Source: Clostridia bacterium (GTDB taxonomy: Bacteria; Bacillota; Clostridia; UBA1212). From it: a stretch of 38,457 nt of DNA. The notes beneath the pieces are model-generated. The model worked only from the letters and a program-made list of their open reading frames with translations. It did no database searches and was not told the DNA's origin. This document shows, piece by piece, positions 22,979 through 31,186 of the stretch (within the stretch, counting starts at the first letter, position 1; the number at the start of each line of letters is the position of its first letter). A program made the position numbers and the translations under genes. The stretch spans positions 1 to 38,457 of the forward strand of contig JAGDAX010000117.1 in the NCBI GenBank assembly GCA_017848335.1, read 5' to 3'.

Positions 22979-23029
22979 CCTTGCCGCGCTGTCGTGGTTC
23001 GGCGGGAGAGACTGACCTTGCCGCGCTGA
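22946..23029. repeat. 37-bp duplication of the 3' end of the cytidylate-kinase-like gene
   Basis: Unit 1 (22946-22982) holds the last codons and TGA of the gene. Unit 2 (22983-23019) repeats it with two base differences, including an in-frame copy of ALSWFGGRD and the stop. A third unit begins at 23020 and is lost after about 10 bases. Confidence 0.95.
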
Positions 23030-23087
23030 ATGCCTGAAAATTCTCAAAAACCAAAATTTCCATATAATCACAGAAACGGAGACAAAC

Positions 23088-25802
23088 ATGCAAACAAAAC
23101 AATTTCACCCCGGCACACAGGACAAACCGTATTTCATTCCGCTTTTCTGGCAGAAGCAGAATTCGCGGGAAGCAATCGAAACCGAGATGCGGAAAATGAA
23201 AGCCGTGGGCATCAACGCCTTTGTGGCCGAGCCGAGGCCGCACCCCGAGTACCTCGAAAAGGGCTGGTGGGACGACATCGACTTCATGCTGGAGCTTTGC
23301 CGCGAGCTGGACATGTATATGTACTTTTTCGACGACGGCCTTTACCCCAGCGGCACCGCGAACGGAAGGCTGGCTCAGCTGTACCCGGAGGCGACAAAAC
23401 GGTTTATTAACGAGAGGCATATTGACGCGGCGGGACCGCTGCCGCATGCGCATTTTCTGGTGGACGACTGGATGATGCCCGGTGAAAAACTGCTGGCTGT
23501 GGTCGCCTGCAGACGCGTTGACCACGACAACACCATGGCGTCGGATACTCTTGTCGATATTACGGATCACTACAGGCACGGACGCGTTTACTGGCCGGTG
23601 CCAGAGGGGGAATACCGCATCTTTATCATCAAGGAGACGCCTTACGGCGAGGAGGAGCATACGCGCAACTACTGCAATCCGCTGAAGCGCGACGCGGTCC
23701 GGCGGTACATAGACATTGTGCACGAGGCGCATTATGCCAGATACAAGGACGAGTTCGGCAGGCGCATTAAGGGCTTCTTTACGGACGAGCCCAGGTTCGG
23801 GAATACCATCGGCTACGAGCGGATCATAGGTCTCAGCCCGATGCCGCTGCCGTATTCCGACGAGCTGCCGGGCCTTCTCGGGAAGTCTCCGCTGGGTGAT
23901 TTCACGAAGTATCTGCCGCTGCTCTGGTTCCCGGACGACAAGGGCGTCTGCCGCGACGTCAGGTACCTTTATATGGACGTGGTTTCGAGGCTTTTTGCGG
24001 AGAATTTTACGGGCCAGCTGGGCGACTGGTGCCGTGACCATAACGTGGAGCTTATCGGACACGTGGTGGAGGAAAACGGCGCACACGCGAGGCTGGGCTA
24101 CGGCGCCGGGCATTATTTTCGGGCTATGAAGGGCCTTGATATGTCCGGAATCGACGTGGTCTGCAATATGCTTCCCGGGCACACGGAGGGCCGGTATTCC
24201 ACAATGTTCAACTACTTCGACGTGGATTTCAACCTGTGGGGCCTGCCGAAAATGGCTGCCTCAGCGGCTCACGTTGACCCCAAGAAGAAAAACCGGGCGC
24301 TTTGCGAGGCCTTCGGGGCTTACGGCTGGTCGGAGGGGCTCAAGGCGATGAAATGGATCACGGACGCCATGGCGGTGCGAGGTATCGGGATCCTGACGCC
24401 CCACGCTTTTTCGCCGGACAGCTTCCCGGACGCTGACTGCCCGCCGCACTTCTATGCCAGGGGCGAGAATCCGCAGTTCCGCTATTTCGACAAGTGGTCG
24501 CATTACGCGCTGAGACTTTCGGACGCCATTTACGAGGCGGACCATATTGCCGATGCGGCGGTTCTTTACCATGCCGAAGGCGAATGGGGCACATATTTTC
24601 CATGGTCGCGGCTTGCGGAGCCCTTCGAGAAGGCGGTGAGAGCGCTTGCGGAAAACCAGATCGACTGCGACGTTGTGGCAATCGACGACCTGCTGGAGGC
24701 GAAGGTGGAGAAAGGACTTTTGAAGCTCGGCCGCGAAGCCTTCAAGATACTGATAATTCCTTACACACCCTCCGTGACCCGTGAATTCCTCACAAAGCTT
24801 CAGGAATTCAAGGCGGGCGGCCTCAATATCGTATTCACGGGCGGTCTGCCGGAGCATATTTATTTTGAGGGCGACTGTGACTGCGGCGGGTTTGAATGTG
24901 CCGCGGCGGCCGATATTCCCGCGCTTATGAGGGAGCGGGGCCTTTGCTCGGTATACTTCGACAAGCCCGCGAAGGACCTTATCGTGACCCATTACGCGAA
25001 GGACGGCATTGACAGGTATCTCATTGTCAACCAGAACGTCAACGCGAGGATCAGCGGTGCGCTTTCCGTACGCAGCACCGGAAGGGCGCTGCTTTACGAC
25101 GCCATGGAGGACCGATTCTATGAGGCCGCGCAGACCGCTTGCGGGGAAGCCCGCGAAGATGGCTGCGGGGATGCGTCGCCGGCGGGTGGATACACCTCCG
25201 TGAAGATCGAGCTGGAGCCCTGGGAGTCCGTGTTCCTGGCCTTCGGCGATGAAGCGACCGCCTGCGAACCGAAGCCGACGCTTTGCGGCCTTGACAGGAC
25301 TTTGGAGATCGCAGACTGGAAGATCTCAGTGGCCAATTCCAGGGATTTTCCGGCCTTTACGGAGACTCCGTTCAGAAGCCTCTGCGACCTGTCGCTGCCG
25401 GAATATCTGCCGGACTTTACGGGCACGGTAAGGTACGAGGCGTCGGTTCCGGTTCCGGGAGGCATCGGCCTGAGAGGTATCGAAGCGGACGGCAATGGTT
25501 CGGGAGGTATCGGAGCGGACTGCATTGACCCGAAAGGGCCGGTGTTTATGGAAATTACGGAAGCCTTCGAGGCGGTGGACGTCGCCGTGAATGGGATTCC
25601 TGCCGGCGTGAAGATTACGCCGCCGTACGTGTTTGAGATACCGGCCGAGGCTCTCGAGGCCGCTGCGACAAGCGGGATGCTGGAGATAAGAATCGACGTG
25701 ACCAACACGGTGGTGAAGGAGAGCCACAACAACGTCTTCGACCCGTTCTTCGCTCAGGACGGCACGGGGATCGCAGGGAAGGTGGTGCTGCGTTTTCGCT
25801 GA
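23088..25802 (+). CDS. GH106-like glycosyl hydrolase (putative alpha-L-rhamnosidase)
   Basis: This 904-residue protein resembles the large glycosyl hydrolases grouped around GH106. It has an N-terminal barrel beginning PYFIPLFWQKQNSREAIETE and MKAVGINAFVAEPR, FFDDGLYPSG, the acidic IKGFFTDEPRFG motif at about 226-237, and GHVVEENGAH at about 325. A Rossmann-like or glutaminase-like segment follows (about 545-600), and C-terminal beta-sandwich domains end with VKESHNNVFDPFFAQDGTGIAGKV. There is no signal peptide, so it should act inside the cell. With the GH78 gene nearby, alpha-L-rhamnosidase activity is a reasonable inference, but the catalytic residues cannot be confirmed by eye. A Gly-rich insert at about 786-808 with GIGLRGIEADGNG and GGIGADC looks like a tandem expansion. 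ACGGAG precedes ATG 23088. Confidence 0.75.
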   Translation: MQTKQFHPGTQDKPYFIPLFWQKQNSREAIETEMRKMKAVGINAFVAEPRPHPEYLEKGWWDDIDFMLELCRELDMYMYFFDDGLYPSGTANGRLAQLYPEATKRFINERHIDAAGPLPHAHFLVDDWMMPGEKLLAVVACRRVDHDNTMASDTLVDITDHYRHGRVYWPVPEGEYRIFIIKETPYGEEEHTRNYCNPLKRDAVRRYIDIVHEAHYARYKDEFGRRIKGFFTDEPRFGNTIGYERIIGLSPMPLPYSDELPGLLGKSPLGDFTKYLPLLWFPDDKGVCRDVRYLYMDVVSRLFAENFTGQLGDWCRDHNVELIGHVVEENGAHARLGYGAGHYFRAMKGLDMSGIDVVCNMLPGHTEGRYSTMFNYFDVDFNLWGLPKMAASAAHVDPKKKNRALCEAFGAYGWSEGLKAMKWITDAMAVRGIGILTPHAFSPDSFPDADCPPHFYARGENPQFRYFDKWSHYALRLSDAIYEADHIADAAVLYHAEGEWGTYFPWSRLAEPFEKAVRALAENQIDCDVVAIDDLLEAKVEKGLLKLGREAFKILIIPYTPSVTREFLTKLQEFKAGGLNIVFTGGLPEHIYFEGDCDCGGFECAAAADIPALMRERGLCSVYFDKPAKDLIVTHYAKDGIDRYLIVNQNVNARISGALSVRSTGRALLYDAMEDRFYEAAQTACGEAREDGCGDASPAGGYTSVKIELEPWESVFLAFGDEATACEPKPTLCGLDRTLEIADWKISVANSRDFPAFTETPFRSLCDLSLPEYLPDFTGTVRYEASVPVPGGIGLRGIEADGNGSGGIGADCIDPKGPVFMEITEAFEAVDVAVNGIPAGVKITPPYVFEIPAEALEAAATSGMLEIRIDVTNTVVKESHNNVFDPFFAQDGTGIAGKVVLRFR

Positions 25803-26075
25803 GCGCCGATTGAAACGCTTTCAACAATATTTTCCCCGCCGTGTAAAGCGCTCCTTAATGCGGTACTTTTTGTGAATACCGTGCGCTGTATGGCGGAATT
25901 TCGGAAGGGCTCGATTTATTCGGGCTCTTTTTGGTACGAGGGGCAAGCCGTCAGGAATGGCACGTCAAGGAGCTCACAGGCGGCAGATTCCCGGAGGTGC
26001 GTCCGGAATCTTCCCGGGGAAAAGCCCTTGGCGGAGAAAGAACAATAGCATGCAATGCCTTCCTTATAACGCCCC
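25803..26075. other. Intergenic DNA after the GH106-like gene
   Basis: No gene is supported. A perfect inverted repeat TTGAAA-CGC-TTTCAA lies at 25810-25824, eight bases after the stop codon, and could be a hairpin or a regulator site. A GGGCTC direct repeat followed by TTTTT lies near 25907-25934. Confidence 0.4.
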
Positions 26076-26208
26076 GCATGCCCTGCAACGCACTGCATGC
26101 CATGCAACGCCCTGCATGCCTTAAACGCACTGCATGCCTTACAATGCACTGCATGTCTTATAACGCCCTGCATGCCTTACAATGCCCTGCAGTGCCTTAC
26201 AATACCTT
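26076..26208. repeat. 19-bp tandem array, seven copies
   Basis: Unit GCATGCCTTACAATGCCCT starts at 26076, 26095, 26114, 26132, 26151, 26170 and 26189; one copy is 18 and one 20 bases. The palindrome GCATGC is kept in five of the seven. A looser copy precedes 26076. Confidence 0.93.
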
Positions 26209-26303
26209 GCGTCACTTCAGTGCGTCTCGTCGGAAAACGACTGCGCCTGAATTTATGAACAATACTTAAATTTTCCTAAAATCCGCAAAACAGATGCAAC
26301 GTA

Positions 26304-26333
26304 TTGACTTAATGTTCGTGTATGCGGTACAAT
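26304..26333 (+). promoter_or_regulatory. Candidate distal promoter of the M16C peptidase gene
   Basis: TTGACT (26304-26309), an 18-base spacer and TACAAT (26328-26333). It would give a leader of about 345 nt before ATG 26688. Confidence 0.55.
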
Positions 26334-26437
26334 GTCGTATGAAAATTACTTCGAGGTAAAGATGGATGACTTTAGCGCGTTGGTTTTTTCAGCATAATAC
26401 AGATCCGTATTCCCCGGCTGACGGCTGTTTTTAAGGT

Positions 26438-26497
26438 CCGGCGGAAGCGGGCATTGCCCGGCGGAGGCAGATATTGCCAGGCAGAAGCGGGTATTAT
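26438..26497. repeat. 20-bp tandem array, three copies
   Basis: Unit CCGGCGGAAGCGGGCATTGC starts at 26438, 26458 and 26478, each 20 bases, increasingly diverged. It lies inside the putative leader of the peptidase gene. Confidence 0.8.
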
Positions 26498-26627
26498 CGG
26501 ATCCTGCGTAACACCCGGTCGTTTTTGCGTGATTCGTAAAGCAGAACTTAGTTGAATTACCAAACGTAAAGCGGAAAAAGGGAACGTAAAATCAAAATAC
26601 AGAAGCAATGCGCCGGCTCTTTTCAAA

Positions 26628-26656
26628 TAGACTATTTAACGCGCATATGGTAAAAT
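26628..26656 (+). promoter_or_regulatory. Candidate proximal promoter of the M16C peptidase gene
   Basis: TAGACT (26628-26633), a 17-base spacer and TAAAAT (26651-26656), with TGG before the -10 as in an extended -10. Transcription would start about 25 bases before the start codon. Confidence 0.45.
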
Positions 26657-26687
26657 TCAAGCAAACCCGGAAAGGAAGGTTTTCAGG

Positions 26688-29573
26688 ATGAAAGAACTGA
26701 AAGAAGGCGCTTTCGCAGGCGGCTTTAAGGCGGTCAGGATACGTCACAGCGAGGAGCTTGGCGGAACACTCGCGGAGTTTGTTCACGAGGAGACCGGTAC
26801 CGAGCTTGTTTGGATGGATAACGGAGAGCTTAACAAGCTTTTCTGCGTTGCGTTTAAAACGCTTCCGGAGGACGACACGGGAGTGTTCCACATATTGGAG
26901 CATTCTGTCCTGTGCGGCTCCGATAAGTTTCCGGTAAAGGAGCCCTTGGTCGAGCTGATGAAGAGCTCCATGAATACGTTCCTTAACGCGATTACTTTTC
27001 CGGATAAGACCGTCTATCCGGTGTCCAGCCGCAATTCACGCGACTTTCTGAACCTTACGGAAGTTTATCTGGACGCTGTCTTCAGGCCCGCGATCTTAAC
27101 AGATCCCAACATTTTTTACCAGGAAGGACATCACATTGAGCAGGCGGAGGACGGTACGTTATCATACAAGGGCGTGGTTTTCAATGAAATGAAGGGCTCT
27201 CTCAGCAGGCCGGACTGGCTCGTGAGCGAGAAGATATCGGCGCTTCTTTACCAAGGCAGCGCCTACGGAGTGAATTCCGGCGGCGATCCCGCTTTTATCC
27301 CGGACCTGACGTACGAAAAAACCATAGAAACGTACAAAAAATACTATCATCCCTCCAATGCCAGGATATACCTGGAGGGCGATATTCCCTTCGACGAGAC
27401 CTTTGCGCTTATAGACAGTTATCTTACCGGAGCAAAACGCGGGATTAAGATACCGGACGAGCCGTTTTCGGAAAAAGTATCCCGTACCGCGGAAATCAGC
27501 TTCGCGCTTTCCGAGAATGAATCGCAGGAGGACCGCGGCATATACGCGTTGGCAAAGATTGTGTGCGATTGGCGCGAGAAGGTAAAGAATCTGGCAATAT
27601 CGGTGATCGCTGACGTTCTTATGGGCAGCAACGACGCGCCGCTCAAAAGAGAGATCCTTTCTTCGGGTCTGGCTCAGGACGCATTGATTTACGTGGGCGG
27701 CGCGGTTCCCCAGCCGTATATTTACGTGCAGTGCACCAACGTCGCCGACGGCAGGGAAAAGGAGCTGAGGGAGCTTATCCTGAGTACCGCCGCGAAAATT
27801 GCCGGGGAAGGCTTCGACCGGGATCAAATGGAAGCAGTGATCACCCGCATCGAGTTTTATGCCCGCGAGCAGGAAGGGAATATGGCCTTGAGAAGAGCCT
27901 TCAGGTGCCTTTCCGGGTGGCTCTATGGCGGCGATCCGCTGAAGTACCTCACCGTTGACGATGATTTTAAGGAGCTGCGCTCGCTTCTTGACGGTACCTA
28001 TTTTGAGGACCTCGCGAAGGAGATATTCTCGGACGATGGCTTCTGCGAAGTTATTGCAAGGCCCGACGCCAAAGCTGACTCGGAGCTGCGGCGCAAAGAA
28101 AGCCAAAGGCTCGCAAAGGTGCGCGAGTCCTGGACGGAGGAGGACGTAAGAGCCAACGCCGCCATGAACGAGGCCCTGGTATCCTGGCAGCAGACGCCGG
28201 ACAGCCCGGAGGCACTTGCGACGATGCCTGTGCTTCCTCTTTCGGAGATCGACCCCGAGCCGGTCATACCTCCCACCGAGGAATTGACGCTTGACGGCGT
28301 CAAGGTGCTCTACCACGAAATTCCGGGCCACGGCATCACGCATTTTACGGTATACGTTGACCTTTCCGATTTTTCGATGAGAGAACTGACGGTATTGTCG
28401 CGAACGGCGCTGTTTTACGGTACCTTGCCCACCTCAAGGTATGACATGCTTGAGCTCCAAAAAAAGCTTAAGAAAACGGTGGGAAGAATGAATTTCGGCC
28501 TTGCCACTAAAGGCCGCGCCGGAGACACCGAGACGACGACGGTTTATTTTACGGCATCCTGCAGCGCCTTCACACGCGATCTTAAGGAAGCGGCGGAGCT
28601 TTTGCGGGAGATAATGCTGAATACCGATTTTTCCGCCAAGGACAAGATCAAGGAGATCTATCTGCAGGACGACGAGCGTGTGAAGAAAAACAATATTTCC
28701 GCAGGGCACGGTCTGGGAATGACGGTGACAATGGCGGGCTATTCGTCGGAGGGCGCGGCAGTGGAGGCCATAGGAGGTATTTCGTACGTTAATTACGGAC
28801 ACTATATGGCCGGGAATTTCGACGAGGGCTACGGGGAGCTGGCGGCGGTCTATGAGAAGCTGAGAAGGCATTTCCACCGCGGCAGAACCATAGTCAGCCT
28901 GACAGGCGAGGACAAAGAGGACGCTTCTGTTATTATCGATACCCTCGAAGAGGATCCGGGCGACACAGCGGCCAAGGGCGGCGCCCGATACAGCTGCGAA
29001 ATGCCTTCCAGGCAGGGCCTTTTGATACCTGCTCAAATAGGTTTTGCGTGCCAGGGGTTCAATTTCGGAAAGGCGGGTTATTCGTACGACGGAAGCATGA
29101 GCGTCGCCGCCATAATCGCTTCGCTGGACTTCCTGTGGAACGTGATCCGCGTGCAGGGCGGCGCCTACGGCTCGGGCCTTATCGTTACACCGGGCAACGA
29201 TATTAAGACTTATTCTTACAGGGATCCTTCCCCCTCACGGACGCTGGCTCAGAACAAAAATCTCGGAGCCTTTCTGCGTGATTTTGCCGCAAGCGGGCAA
29301 TCCACGGACCGCTATATCATTTCCGCAATATCCGAATGCGAGCCGCTGGCGTCGCCCCGGGTGATGGGTATGATCGCGGACAACAACTGGTTCGCCGGCC
29401 TCGGCATAGAGGACGCCCGAAGGATAAGGCGTGAAATGCTGGCAACGGACGCTGACAGCCTGCTGAGATTTGCGGATATCCTTGACAGATTTGCAGAAGA
29501 GGGCGCGGAGTGCGTCGTGGCTTATAAGGAAGCTCTTGACGGCTGTGAGGATTTTACGATCTCAGATTTATAA
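26688..29573 (+). CDS. M16C (presequence-protease-like) zinc metallopeptidase
   Basis: This 961-residue protein is a full-length M16C peptidase, the subfamily of PreP and falcilysin. The inverted zinc motif HxxEH is His68, Glu71 and His72 in FHILEHSVLCGS, followed by KSSMNTFLNAITFPDKTVYPVSSRN, typical of the subfamily. The N-terminal catalytic half and C-terminal inactive half form a clamshell; the C-half has NNNWFAG- and AYGSGLIV-type motifs. These enzymes degrade short unstructured peptides. There is no signal peptide, so it should be cytoplasmic and serve peptide recycling. An AGGAAGG ribosome site precedes ATG 26688. Its stop codon TAA (29571-29573) is the first triplet of a 29-bp tandem array. 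Confidence 0.93.
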   Translation: MKELKEGAFAGGFKAVRIRHSEELGGTLAEFVHEETGTELVWMDNGELNKLFCVAFKTLPEDDTGVFHILEHSVLCGSDKFPVKEPLVELMKSSMNTFLNAITFPDKTVYPVSSRNSRDFLNLTEVYLDAVFRPAILTDPNIFYQEGHHIEQAEDGTLSYKGVVFNEMKGSLSRPDWLVSEKISALLYQGSAYGVNSGGDPAFIPDLTYEKTIETYKKYYHPSNARIYLEGDIPFDETFALIDSYLTGAKRGIKIPDEPFSEKVSRTAEISFALSENESQEDRGIYALAKIVCDWREKVKNLAISVIADVLMGSNDAPLKREILSSGLAQDALIYVGGAVPQPYIYVQCTNVADGREKELRELILSTAAKIAGEGFDRDQMEAVITRIEFYAREQEGNMALRRAFRCLSGWLYGGDPLKYLTVDDDFKELRSLLDGTYFEDLAKEIFSDDGFCEVIARPDAKADSELRRKESQRLAKVRESWTEEDVRANAAMNEALVSWQQTPDSPEALATMPVLPLSEIDPEPVIPPTEELTLDGVKVLYHEIPGHGITHFTVYVDLSDFSMRELTVLSRTALFYGTLPTSRYDMLELQKKLKKTVGRMNFGLATKGRAGDTETTTVYFTASCSAFTRDLKEAAELLREIMLNTDFSAKDKIKEIYLQDDERVKKNNISAGHGLGMTVTMAGYSSEGAAVEAIGGISYVNYGHYMAGNFDEGYGELAAVYEKLRRHFHRGRTIVSLTGEDKEDASVIIDTLEEDPGDTAAKGGARYSCEMPSRQGLLIPAQIGFACQGFNFGKAGYSYDGSMSVAAIIASLDFLWNVIRVQGGAYGSGLIVTPGNDIKTYSYRDPSPSRTLAQNKNLGAFLRDFAASGQSTDRYIISAISECEPLASPRVMGMIADNNWFAGLGIEDARRIRREMLATDADSLLRFADILDRFAEEGAECVVAYKEALDGCEDFTISDL

Positions 29574-29686
29574 ACCGTTGCCGACGGTAGAAATTTATAT
29601 AAACCGTAGCCGACGGTAGAAGTTTTTATAAACCGTTGCCGAATTGGAGGCTTTTTAAAAGCCGTTACCGACGGTAGAATCGAGGT
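29571..29686. repeat. 29-bp tandem array, four copies, from peptidase stop codon to next ribosome site
   Basis: Units start at 29571, 29600, 29629 and 29658, exactly 29 bases each, of the form TAAACCGTTGCCGACGGTAG + AAATTTATA. Unit 1 starts with the stop codon. Units 1, 2 and 4 contain the small hairpin ACCGT-N5-ACGGT or its near variant. Unit 4 runs into the GAGGT ribosome site of the following gene. Confidence 0.95.
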
Positions 29687-29694
29687 AAGCGAAG

Positions 29695-30066
29695 ATGGAA
29701 GACAGAACGGGTCAAACTAACAAAAAGAAAAACGCAATTGTTCGCACTGCTGCAATCGTGCCGGCTGCGGCTGTCCTCCTGACGGCGCTTCCCGTGGCCG
29801 GAATAATTCTTTTTGCGAACAAAAAGAACGTAAAGGATCCGGCCCGGCCTGACGAACCTAACGTACCGTTCCCGGACCCGAAACCGGTCGTTTTTTCGGG
29901 AGGCGAGTATTCCTTTGATATCAGCGTGTCGTACGTGATGCGGGCCGCTGTGGAGGGACATTTCATGGCGGAGAGCGCTTTCATAAAGAACTGCCGCACC
30001 GGGGCCTTCAGCGTTTCGGAGAGAAAAAGCGTTGATATCGCTGAACACGGCGGCTGGAGGTATTAA
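29695..30066 (+). CDS. Small single-pass membrane protein of unknown function
   Basis: This 123-residue protein is not recognised. It has a polar, basic N-terminus (TNKKKN), one hydrophobic segment at about 16-41 (VRTAAIVPAAAVLLTALPVAGIILFAN), then KK, a Pro/Asp-rich spacer, and a soluble domain of about 60 residues. That orientation suggests an extracytoplasmic C-terminus with two Cys-free beta segments and one Cys in KNCRTG. GAGGTAAG lies 6 bases before ATG 29695. It may be cotranscribed with the peptidase gene, since only the 29-bp array lies between them and no terminator is seen. Its stop codon again lies in the first unit of a repeat array. Confidence 0.6.
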   Translation: MEDRTGQTNKKKNAIVRTAAIVPAAAVLLTALPVAGIILFANKKNVKDPARPDEPNVPFPDPKPVVFSGGEYSFDISVSYVMRAAVEGHFMAESAFIKNCRTGAFSVSERKSVDIAEHGGWRY

Positions 30067-30145
30067 GCAAAGCGGTTTTTGATTTAAATAAAGCGGGTTT
30101 CGGATTTAGTAAAAAGTTTTCCGTATTGAATAAAGCGGTTTTCGG
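30062..30145. repeat. 20-22 bp array, four copies, starting in the stop codon of the small membrane protein gene
   Basis: Units of the form ATTGAATAAAGCGGTTTTCGG start at 30062, 30082, 30104 and 30125. The first contains TAA 30064-30066, the stop of the upstream gene. Copies are more diverged than in the 29-bp array. Confidence 0.8.
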
Positions 30146-30377
30146 GCAAAATGCCTGCGTTCCGCACGTGTTCCGCACGTGTGCGCATGTGTTCTGAAGA
30201 AGCGGCGTTACCGAAAAGGAAAACCGGAGCTGTATTGCCGGGTTTTTGTGAAGCGGTTGCCGCGACGATGCCGTTTTACGGTCGGAAAACCTATGCTATT
30301 GAATTGACCCGTGGAATATGACCTTGGAGAGGGTCACAAAAAACTACTACTATACAAAACAAGGAAAGAAAATAGGC

Positions 30378-30806
30378 ATGTCGAGATACACTTTAAAAGT
30401 ATACCCCGAAGGGCTGGGAAGAAGCGTTTACCGCATAATGGAGATATCGGGAGAGGATACTCTGGATACGTTGTGCGAATTCATTGTTGCGTCGTTTGGA
30501 CTTACGGACGGGCACCTTTATGAATTCTGCATGGATAACCGTATGTACAGTACAAAGAATTACCAGAGCGATCCTGAGCTCGACGCTCCGTCCACGAATA
30601 TTGCGATTGACAATATAGGGCTGGTGAAGGGGCAAAAATTTGCGCTTCATTATGACTTCGGTGACGATTGGATGTTTATGATACACGTGCAGAAGGTCGA
30701 TGACGAATCGCAAACGGCAGAGCCCGAATTGCTCAGGTCCGTGGGGGACGTGGGATTTTCTGTTGACTGGGATGATTGGGACGATGAAGAAGACGATTAT
30801 TATTAA
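30378..30806 (+). CDS. Plasmid pRiA4b ORF-3-like protein
   Basis: This 142-residue protein matches the pRiA4b ORF-3-like family (PF07929): an N-terminal strand followed by GLGRSVYRIMEISGEDTLDTLCEFI, then HLYEFCMDNRMY, GQKFALHYDFGDDWMFMIHV and an acidic tail (DWDDWDDEEDDYY). The Y-DFGDDW motif is the family hallmark. The function is unknown; members occur as passengers of mobile elements and as stand-alone chromosomal genes. No transposase or inverted repeats are visible here. ATG 30378 is preferred over the in-frame ATG 30318 because it aligns with the family start and follows AAGGAAAG. Confidence 0.8.
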   Translation: MSRYTLKVYPEGLGRSVYRIMEISGEDTLDTLCEFIVASFGLTDGHLYEFCMDNRMYSTKNYQSDPELDAPSTNIAIDNIGLVKGQKFALHYDFGDDWMFMIHVQKVDDESQTAEPELLRSVGDVGFSVDWDDWDDEEDDYY

Positions 30807-31086
30807 TCGCCCTTCGGAGCGGGTCGCCCTAAGGCCCGACAATATTCCGGATCTGCCGCATTTCCGGCGCCGCTAATGATTCCTGGCGGCCACGCGTCCT
30901 CTCAGGCTTCCGTATTTCAATTCTGCAGGCTTTTTGCGCTGACGTTAGAGGGGTTTAATACTTGCGAAGGCAAATGGCTGAGATTTTGATTTTAGAGGCG
31001 TTTTCGGGCATGCGCGGCAAAAACCGCCCGGTAAACCCGGTAAACCCGGTAAACAATGGCGCGGATAATCACAAATAAAAACAAGA
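30807..31086. other. Convergent intergenic region, no gene seen
   Basis: This stretch contains no supported gene. Near 31027-31055 CCCGGTAAA is repeated three times in tandem (9-bp unit). Confidence 0.5.
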
Positions 31087-31126
31087 ACCGGAAGCTTCCG
31101 CAGGCTTAAAGCAGGAGGCTTCCGGT
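31087..31126 (-). terminator. Bidirectional terminator hairpin
   Basis: ACCGGAAGC (31087-31095) pairs with GCTTCCGGT (31118-31126). On the minus strand it is followed by TCTTGTTTTTATTT. On the plus strand a short TTTT follows. It would end the large minus-strand gene and could also stop plus-strand transcription. Confidence 0.75.
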
Positions 31127-31133
31127 TTTGTCT

Positions 31134-31159
31134 GAGCGTGCGCCCCGGGGCGCACGCTC
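31134..31159. repeat. 26-bp perfect GC-rich palindrome
   Basis: GAGCGTGCGCCCC (31134-31146) is followed without spacer by its exact reverse complement (31147-31159). It lies between the stop codon of the minus-strand gene and its terminator. It might be a second hairpin of a tandem terminator or a protein site. Confidence 0.9.
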
Positions 31160-31186
31160 CTATGATTCAATCGCGATCAAGCGCAA

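Noticed and set aside
23063..23068. TATAAT before the GH106-like gene as a promoter
   Set aside because: No acceptable -35 element lies 16-18 bases upstream; AT-rich chance match is likely.
25810..25824. Catabolite-responsive element (cre)
   Set aside because: The TTGAAA arms are separated by CGC, so the spacing differs from the cre consensus, and it lies after a stop codon rather than at a promoter.
25916..26173. Minus-strand frame over the 19-bp array
   Set aside because: It only stays open because of the repeat, shows no protein-like composition outside it, and has no matched start signals.
30378..30806. Insertion sequence carrying the pRiA4b ORF-3-like gene
   Set aside because: No transposase, terminal inverted repeats or target duplication is seen around it.
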